From positions 1 through 10,877 of the forward strand of contig CAADUS010000195.1 of NCBI GenBank assembly GCA_900752275.1: a stretch of 10,877 bases of DNA, written 5' to 3'. Position numbers and translations under genes: made by a program. This DNA comes from an uncultured Collinsella sp. Lineage in GTDB: Bacteria > Actinomycetota > Coriobacteriia > Coriobacteriales > Coriobacteriaceae. This document shows positions 6,127 through 10,877 of this stretch, piece by piece; the first letter of the stretch is position 1, and every line of letters starts with the position of its first letter. The notes under the pieces were generated by a model. The model made no database searches and was not told the origin of the DNA. It saw only the letters and a list, made by a program, of their open reading frames with translations.

Positions 6127-7032
6127 CTAGCGGCGTTTGCGCGACAGATAACGCGCAAACAGGTTGAAGGCCAGAATAATCGCCATCAGCAAAAGCGCAG
6201 TGCCGTAGGCTGCGTTCATGTTGATGCCGTCATTGGCTAGCAAATAGAGGTGAACGGTCATGGGACGACCGGAATCGAGCGGAGAGATAGGCAGGTTGAT
6301 GGCCTGACCCATGGTGTAGAGCACCACGGCGGTCTCGCCGATGGCGCGGCCGATGGCAAGGACGATGCCGGTGGCGATGCGGCCAAAGGCCGAAGGAAGC
6401 ACGATCTTGGAGACGACCTGCCACTTGGTGGCGCCCAGGCCATATGCGCCCCAACGGATATAGCGCGGAACGGCGCGGATTGCCTCCTCGGTGGTGCGCA
6501 TGACGATGGGCAGCATCAGAAGCGCCAGCGCCAGGGCGGCCGAGACCATCGAAAGACCCAAACCCATAGCCTCAACAAACAAGGCATAACCAAAGAGGCC
6601 CATAACGATGGAGGGCACCGAGGCCAGGGCATCGGCAGCATAGCGAATGATGTCGACGACCTTGCCCTGCTTGGCGTACTCGGCCAGATAGACCGCAGCC
6701 AAGACGGCAACCGGCGTGCAGATGAGCATGGCGAGCGCCGTCACGTAGATGGTCGAGACAATCGTGGGCCAGATGCCACCCTCGGCGTTTACGCCCTGCG
6801 GCCAGCCAAAGATAAAGTCGAGCGAGATATGCGGCAGACCGTTGATGACCACGTAGGCGATGATGGCGACCAGTACCAGCGTGGTGATATAGGCCGCGGC
6901 GCGAAACACGCCGAGCATGATCTTGTTGGACAGATCCTTGTTGATACGACCCTTCTTACCATGGGAAAGGGCGCGCTTGATGCGCTCGCGCGACGAGGTC
7001 GTATCGACCGTCGCATCAACGGAATCGGACAT
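6127..7032 (-). CDS. pstA: Phosphate ABC transporter permease PstA
   Basis: One of the two membrane subunits of the phosphate channel. The 301-residue protein has a charged cytoplasmic N terminus (about 1-40), then six hydrophobic segments (first about 43-65, last near 275-293). The EAA coupling loop that contacts PstB is clear in RWGAYGLGATKWQVVSKIVLP followed by GIVLAIGRAIGETAVVL (read as key blocks). The VPSIVMGLFGYALFV segment is the conserved permease core. The ATG at 7032 lies three bases after the pstC stop; GAGGGGG, which overlaps the end of pstC, serves as its ribosome binding site. PstA is distinguished from PstC by its position and by the GWPQGVNAEGGIWPTI segment in the outer loop. 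Confidence 0.95.
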   Translation of the reverse strand: MSDSVDATVDTTSSRERIKRALSHGKKGRINKDLSNKIMLGVFRAAAYITTLVLVAIIAYVVINGLPHISLDFIFGWPQGVNAEGGIWPTIVSTIYVTALAMLICTPVAVLAAVYLAEYAKQGKVVDIIRYAADALASVPSIVMGLFGYALFVEAMGLGLSMVSAALALALLMLPIVMRTTEEAIRAVPRYIRWGAYGLGATKWQVVSKIVLPSAFGRIATGIVLAIGRAIGETAVVLYTMGQAINLPISPLDSGRPMTVHLYLLANDGINMNAAYGTALLLMAIILAFNLFARYLSRKRR

Positions 7033-7035
7033 AGC

Positions 7036-7962
7036 CTACCCCCTCTTCTTCTTGGAAATCAGACGGACGATGCCCACCAATGCGGCGGAGATGATAAACA
7101 GGACCACGCCCATGCCAAACAGAGCCGAGCGGTGCAAGCCCGAGGAATAGCTCATGTCGAGCGCGATCTGGCTCGTGAGCGTCGAGATGGGGCTCGCAAT
7201 ACTATCCGGAATGACCGGGGCGTTGCCCACGACCATGAGCACCGCCATGGTCTCGCCGATGGCACGTCCCATGCCCAGGACAATTGCATCGACAATGCCC
7301 AGCTTGGCTGCAGGCAACACGACCTTGTAGATGGTCTGCCACTTGGTGGCACCCATGGCATAGGACGCCTCGCGAATGCCCATGGGAATGGAATTGAGGG
7401 CATCGATGGTAAGCGTCGTGATGGTGGGAACGATCATGATGGCAAGCACAAACCAAGCCGTCAGCGCGCCAAAGCCAAGGCCACCGGTCAGCTGTGCGAT
7501 AAACGGGCGGATAATGACCATGCCAAAGAAGCCGTAGATGATGGAGGGAATACCCGCCAACAGGTCGACGGCGGGGCTGATGAGCTTGCGCACGCGCTTG
7601 CTGGCGATCTCGACCAGATACACGGCCGTGCCCACACCCAGGGGCACACCCATGGCGAGCGCACCGACCGTCACCAGACCAGAGCCCGCCAGCAGCGACA
7701 TGATGCCATAGTGACCCTCAGAGGGCGCCCACCTAAAACTAAGGAAGTCAACCAGACCGATGTCGGTAAAGACCGGCAGCGCCGAGTACGTGGTAAAGAC
7801 AAAAATCAGGATGACGGTGACGACCGCCAAGAACGCGCAGGCAAAGAAGATCCACCGCAGCGCCCTCTCCTTAAGATAGGTGCTGCGCGATACCAACGCC
7901 AACTCACGCTTTTTGGGCGCCCGAGTCTCCTGCTCAATCTGGGGGGTTTCCTGTGCTTCCAC
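7036..7962 (-). CDS. pstC: Phosphate ABC transporter permease PstC
   Basis: The partner permease of PstA. After a charged cytoplasmic N terminus of about 35 residues come six membrane segments. The outer-loop block FLSFRWAPSEGHYGIMSLLAGSG, the core LLAGIPSIIYGFFGMV, and the EAA loop REASYAMGATKWQTIYKVVLP followed by GMGRAIGETMAVLMV are typical of PstC. Two GTG starts are possible. GTG 7962 (308 residues) is preferred because GGGGAG (7976-7971) lies eight bases upstream; it begins one base after the pstS stop. GTG 7971 (311 residues) would overlap pstS by eight bases but sits right against the same purine run. The C terminus is Lys-rich (SKKKRG) and cytoplasmic. Confidence 0.94.
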   Translation of the reverse strand: MEAQETPQIEQETRAPKKRELALVSRSTYLKERALRWIFFACAFLAVVTVILIFVFTTYSALPVFTDIGLVDFLSFRWAPSEGHYGIMSLLAGSGLVTVGALAMGVPLGVGTAVYLVEIASKRVRKLISPAVDLLAGIPSIIYGFFGMVIIRPFIAQLTGGLGFGALTAWFVLAIMIVPTITTLTIDALNSIPMGIREASYAMGATKWQTIYKVVLPAAKLGIVDAIVLGMGRAIGETMAVLMVVGNAPVIPDSIASPISTLTSQIALDMSYSSGLHRSALFGMGVVLFIISAALVGIVRLISKKKRG

Positions 7963-7963
7963 G

Positions 7964-8800
7964 CTACTCACTCCCCTTTCCGTCGTTGGTGACGGGAATA
8001 AAGCCCGCCTCGCGAATCTGCTTGTCCATCTTCTCGGACGTTACATAGTCAATGTAGTCCTGTGCCTGCTGCGAAGGCGTGCCCTTCACAAAGAAGTAAA
8101 GGTCGCGCGAGATGGGATAGCCGCCACTTGCAACCGTCTTCTCGGATGCCTCGACATGGTTGACCGAAACGGCCTTAACCGAGGTCGTGGCGTTGAGGCT
8201 CTCGACAAAACCCAGCGAGATGTAGCCAATGGCGCCACGCGAGCGGGACACGACATCGCGCACCTGGCCCGTACCCGAAAGAACGGCCGAGCGACGATCG
8301 AACGGCGTGCCGTCCATCACGATGCTGCGGAAGGCCTCGCGCGTACCGGAAGCCTCGTCGCGGTTAATAACTTGAATCTTCAGGTCCTCTCCGCCGACTT
8401 CTTTCCAGTTGGTGATCTTGCCAGCGTAAATATCGCGGAGCTGCTCAGTCGAGAGGTTGTCGACCGGGTTGTCGTCGTTCACGATGACTGCGATGCCGTC
8501 GTGCGCGATTACGATCGGGGTCAGGCCCAAATCCTGCTCGTCGGCATTGAGGCCACGAGAGGAGCTGGCGATGTCGGCCGTGCCGTTGCTGACGGCCTCG
8601 ATACCCGCAGAGGAGCCAAGGCCGGAGACGAGCACGTCAATGCCGGTCTCTTCCTTAAAGCCCTCGGCTGCAATCTCGGCAATGGGAAGGCAGGTGGTCG
8701 AGCCGGCAACGGTAATAGAAGATGTGGAAGATCCCGAAGAGCAAGCACACAGCGTGAGCGTAAGCACTGCCGCGCTCAGGACCGATGCGATCCTTCTCAT
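7964..8800 (-). CDS. pstS: Phosphate-binding lipoprotein PstS
   Basis: The extracellular receptor that captures phosphate and passes it to PstCA. The 278-residue protein starts with a lipoprotein signal (MRRIASVLSAAVLTLTLCAC; lipobox Leu-Cys-Ala with Cys20 as the lipid-modified residue) and a Ser/Gly tether. Phosphate-contact blocks of the PBP-like family are present: ITVAGSTTCLPIAE, DIASSSRGL (the Asp/Ser pair) and NRDEASGTREAF. FGKITNW-like YAGKITNWKEVGG and GAIGYISLGF are also family marks. The length matches the short Gram-positive form. Its ATG (8800-8798) overlaps the pgeF stop as ATGA. The only nearby Shine-Dalgarno is weak (GGTG), so translation probably depends on ribosomes finishing pgeF. 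Confidence 0.96.
   Translation of the reverse strand: MRRIASVLSAAVLTLTLCACSSGSSTSSITVAGSTTCLPIAEIAAEGFKEETGIDVLVSGLGSSAGIEAVSNGTADIASSSRGLNADEQDLGLTPIVIAHDGIAVIVNDDNPVDNLSTEQLRDIYAGKITNWKEVGGEDLKIQVINRDEASGTREAFRSIVMDGTPFDRRSAVLSGTGQVRDVVSRSRGAIGYISLGFVESLNATTSVKAVSVNHVEASEKTVASGGYPISRDLYFFVKGTPSQQAQDYIDYVTSEKMDKQIREAGFIPVTNDGKGSE
7971..7977 (-). promoter_or_regulatory. Ribosome binding site deciding the pstC start
   Basis: AGGGGAG on the minus strand, inside the last codons of pstS, stands eight bases from GTG 7962 and zero bases from GTG 7971. The spacing favours the shorter pstC. Confidence 0.5.
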
Positions 8801-9597
8801 AGCATCACACCGATCGCGGCATGGCGCCCACAGGTGCCACCCTCGTTGCGGTAGGAGTAAAAGCGGTCGTTCTGACGCACGGTGGAGAGCTGCGTGTCTA
8901 CGATATTGTCCGTATCGACGCCAGCGTCCAGCAGCGCCTCGCGAATTGCGGCAGAAAGGTCGAGCATGCGAGAGGCTCTCGCATCAATGCAGGAAAACTC
9001 GGCGGCAAAGCGATCCATGAGCTCCTGGGATACCTCGTATTCGTCACCCAAGATATGAGGGCCAATATAGGCGGAGACGTCACTCGCGTCGCAGCCAGCG
9101 GCATCGCAAAGCGCCTGGCACGCCTTGACGGAAATGCGCGCAATCGTGCCCTTCCAGCCAGAATGAACCACGGCAAATCCGCCGGGAGCCAGCAGCACCA
9201 CGGGAACGCAGTCGGCAAAACAGAGCAGCACGGGCACCTCATGGACCGTGCAGACGATGGCATCGCAGCCCTCGGCAATCTGCTCGCGAATATCCTCGAG
9301 ATCGTCGGCACCGCCCGAGGTCACCGTAACGATATGATCGCCGTGCACCTGATTGGGAACGAGTAGATTGTGCTCGCACTCAGAGGCACCCATGGCCTCG
9401 AGCGCGCGACGACGATTTTCTTGAACAGCAAAGGGGTCATCGCCTACATGCGAGCCCAGGTTGAGCGAGGAGTACGCATCTTCGGAAACGCCACCGGTGC
9501 GCTCGGTAAAGGCAAAACGAACATCGGTCGTCGCGCCCTCCACCAACGTAACTCCATCATGGTCGACACGCGAAACGTTGTCCGCACGTGCTGCCAT
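8797..9597 (-). CDS. pgeF: PgeF/YlmD/YfiH family (laccase-domain) multicopper-type enzyme
   Basis: A 266-residue cytoplasmic enzyme of the YfiH/YlmD/LACC1 family. Members are described as peptidoglycan editing factor (removing L-Ser-containing precursors) and as purine nucleoside phosphorylase/adenosine deaminase; which applies here cannot be read from sequence. The metal-binding triad is intact: His85 (PNQVHGD), Cys130 (CFADCVPVVLL) and His145 (VVHSGWKGT). The end YSYRNEGGTCGRHAAIG is the family C-terminal mark. The ATG at 9597 has AGGAGG seven bases upstream; the frame runs back to 9663 but that part is leader. In Bacillus the orthologue ylmD directly precedes ylmE (yggS); here pstSCAB-phoU comes between. 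The stop overlaps the pstS start by four bases. Confidence 0.93.
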   Translation of the reverse strand: MAARADNVSRVDHDGVTLVEGATTDVRFAFTERTGGVSEDAYSSLNLGSHVGDDPFAVQENRRRALEAMGASECEHNLLVPNQVHGDHIVTVTSGGADDLEDIREQIAEGCDAIVCTVHEVPVLLCFADCVPVVLLAPGGFAVVHSGWKGTIARISVKACQALCDAAGCDASDVSAYIGPHILGDEYEVSQELMDRFAAEFSCIDARASRMLDLSAAIREALLDAGVDTDNIVDTQLSTVRQNDRFYSYRNEGGTCGRHAAIGVML

Positions 9598-9624
9598 ACT
9601 AAAGCCTCCTAATAACACAAGTAT

Positions 9625-9639
9625 TGCGGCGACGCCGCA
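9625..9639 (-). repeat. Small hairpin in the pgeF leader
   Basis: TGCGGC-GAC-GCCGCA, a 6-bp GC-rich stem with a three-base loop, sits about 15 bases upstream of the AGGAGG ribosome binding site (9610-9605) of pgeF. It could shape access to the leader or stabilise the 5' end. No anti-structure covering the ribosome binding site is evident. Confidence 0.35.
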
Positions 9640-9675
9640 GCAGTCCGTGCCATACGGCTGCACACTTCATAAAAA

Positions 9676-9718
9676 AGGATACCCGCAGCGGTAAGGAGCA
9701 AACGTAAAGGGAACGTAA
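9676..9718 (-). promoter_or_regulatory. Candidate Pho-box promoter for the pgeF-pst operon
   Basis: On the minus strand TTACGTT occurs twice (9718-9712 and 9707-9701), separated by four bases, so the period is 11. This is the geometry of PhoB/PhoP boxes (7-bp direct repeats, 4-bp spacer). A third related GTAAGGAG unit in plus-strand reading lies at 9691-9698 and repeats at 9715-9722. A -10-like TATCCT follows at 9681-9676; the region where a -35 would stand (9704-9699, CGTTTG) is a poor match and is partly covered by the repeat, as in activator-dependent pho promoters. It lies just downstream of the ftsZ terminator and about 80-120 bases before pgeF. The regulator is not in this window. Confidence 0.5.
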
Positions 9719-9757
9719 GGAGATTGGAGGCTTTCGTTTACAAAGGCGAAACACAAC

Positions 9758-9790
9758 AAAAAAAGGGGCGCGCCCAATCGGACGCACCCC
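9758..9790 (-). terminator. Intrinsic terminator after ftsZ
   Basis: On the minus strand an 11-bp stem (GGGGTGCGTCC with GGGCGCGCCCC, two G-U pairs, loop GATT, 9790-9765) is followed by seven Ts (9764-9758). It starts 24 bases after the ftsZ stop and separates ftsZ transcription from the pgeF-pst operon. Confidence 0.93.
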
Positions 9791-9814
9791 ATGCAGGTCG
9801 TTGAGAAAAACGAA

Positions 9815-10877
9815 CTAGAAGCTACCGCGCTTAAGGAAATCGGGAAGCTCGAACTGGTCGTTACCAAAGTTGGGGAGCTCGGTACCGCCGACGTTGCGGG
9901 TCGGGGCGGCCTGAGCGGGGCTGGCAGCCGGAGCTGTGCGCTGCGGCTCGGCAGAAGCAGCAGCCTTGCTCTGGGACTGCTGAGCAGCGAAGAGCTCGTC
10001 CTGACGGTTGACGTTAGAGTCGGAGAAGCCCGTAGCGATAACGGTGATGCGTACCTGATCGCCCAGGGACTCGTCGACAACGGTACCAAAGATGATGTTG
10101 GCTTCGGGATCGACGGCGTTGGCGACAACGTCGGCAGCGTCGCTGATCTCCTGGATACCCAGGTCCTTGGAACCGGCAATGGAAAGCAGGACGCGAGTGG
10201 CACCATCGATGGAGCTCTCGAGCAGCGGGCTGGAGATGGCCTGCTGGGCAGCATCGACGGCACGGGTATCCCCAGAAGAGGTACCGATACCCATCATGGC
10301 GGTACCGGCCTGCTTCATGATGGTCTTAACATCGGCAAAGTCCAGGTTGATGATACCGGGGACGGTGATGAGGTCGGTGATGCCCTGGGTGCCCTGGGAA
10401 AGGACGCCATCGGCGATTGCGAAAGCCTCAAGCATGGTGGTCTTCTTCTCGGCGATGTCGAGCAGCTTGTCGTTAGGGATAACGATCATGGTGTCGACGC
10501 AGTCGGAAAGCGTCTTAATGCCTTCTTCGGCGCTCTTCTTGCGCTTGCGACCCTCAAAGGTAAAGGGCTTGGTCACGACGGCGACGGTCAGCGCGCCGAC
10601 CTCGTTCATCGCGATATCGGCAACGATGGGAGCAGCGCCGGTACCGGTGCCGCCGCCCTCGCCGCAGGTGATGAACACCATGTCGGCACCAGCGAGCGCC
10701 TCGGCGATGTCGTCACGGGATTCATCGGCAGCCTTACGGCCGACCTCAGGGTTGGCGCCAGCGCCCAGGCCGCGGGTCAGGTCGGTGCCGATGTGCACCT
10801 TGATATCGGCATCAGAGATCGCGAGTGCCTGAGCATCGGTGTTGATGGCAACAAACTCGACGCCGCGGATGCCCTCT
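9815..10877 (-). CDS. ftsZ: Cell division protein FtsZ (partial, N terminus outside window)
   Basis: The tubulin-like GTPase that forms the division ring. The window holds the last 353 residues plus one base; the first codon seen starts at 10876 and the true start, with roughly the first 25-35 residues, is beyond the right edge. Visible marks are GVEFVAINTDAQAL, LTRGLGAGANPEVGRKAA, the tubulin signature GGGTGTGAAP (GTP phosphate loop), the catalytic T7-loop region ending in PGIINLDFADVKTIM, and the second domain with VRITVIATGF. A variable Gln/Ala/Pro linker leads to the C-terminal peptide FELPDFLKRGSF, which binds partners such as SepF. The GTG at 10798 is an internal Val (KVHIG), not the start. 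A strong terminator follows. Confidence 0.97.
   Translation of the reverse strand, partial: EGIRGVEFVAINTDAQALAISDADIKVHIGTDLTRGLGAGANPEVGRKAADESRDDIAEALAGADMVFITCGEGGGTGTGAAPIVADIAMNEVGALTVAVVTKPFTFEGRKRKKSAEEGIKTLSDCVDTMIVIPNDKLLDIAEKKTTMLEAFAIADGVLSQGTQGITDLITVPGIINLDFADVKTIMKQAGTAMMGIGTSSGDTRAVDAAQQAISSPLLESSIDGATRVLLSIAGSKDLGIQEISDAADVVANAVDPEANIIFGTVVDESLGDQVRITVIATGFSDSNVNRQDELFAAQQSQSKAAASAEPQRTAPAASPAQAAPTRNVGGTELPNFGNDQFELPDFLKRGSF

Noticed and set aside
6250..7992. A very long open frame on the plus strand (about 580 codons) opposite pstA and pstC
   Set aside because: Its product is dominated by Asp, Arg, His, Gly and Gln with no fold or motif, as expected for the antisense of GC-rich membrane-protein genes. 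The minus-strand frames encode unmistakable permeases.
9598..9663. A longer pgeF with 22 extra N-terminal residues, looking like a signal sequence
   Set aside because: The extra part overlaps the leader with its hairpin and ribosome binding site. AGGAGG is correctly spaced for ATG 9597, and the family starts close to there and is cytoplasmic.

Overview
The window is GC-rich, almost fully coding bacterial chromosome. Nearly everything except the first gene lies on the minus strand. The gene set (FtsZ, PgeF/YlmD, YggS/YlmE, SepF/YlmF, YggT/YlmG, DivIVA, with alanine-rich linkers and a Gram-positive-type lipoprotein PstS) suggests a high-GC Gram-positive bacterium. The style of the proteins points to the Coriobacteriia, possibly Collinsella or a relative. 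That taxonomic call is an inference; no 16S or other marker is present.

Layout, read in the minus direction from the right edge: (1) the 3' part of ftsZ, ending in a strong intrinsic terminator (9758-9790). (2) A promoter region (about 9670-9720) with two exact 7-bp direct repeats spaced 11 bp apart, the geometry of a Pho box. (3) pgeF, whose stop codon overlaps the start of pstS (ATGA), then pstS-pstC-pstA-pstB packed tightly, then phoU after a 92-nt gap. (4) After a GC-rich hairpin, yggS, sepF, yggT and divIVA, closed by an intrinsic terminator (1613-1645). (5) An AT-rich spacer of about 360 bp and a small membrane-anchored protein of unknown function. (6) A strong inverted repeat between convergent genes, and a plus-strand nitroreductase-family gene at the left edge. 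Its 5' half, and the 170 bases before it, have a different (G+T-rich) composition from the rest.

How it fits together: pgeF-yggS-sepF-yggT-divIVA is the well-known Gram-positive cell-division/envelope cluster next to ftsZ (ylmD-ylmE-ylmF-ylmG-divIVA in Bacillus). Here a complete high-affinity phosphate importer (PstSCAB) and its regulator PhoU sit exactly between the first member (pgeF) and the rest. Pgef is translationally joined to pstS, and the Pho-box-like repeat lies upstream of pgeF. The arrangement suggests that phosphate starvation may drive pgeF and perhaps part of the division cluster. This coupling is the most interesting feature of the window. Secondary points are a yggT with no usual start codon at the expected place, a PhoU with degenerate metal-binding motifs and an acidic tail, and a tyrosine-rich low-complexity linker in SepF.
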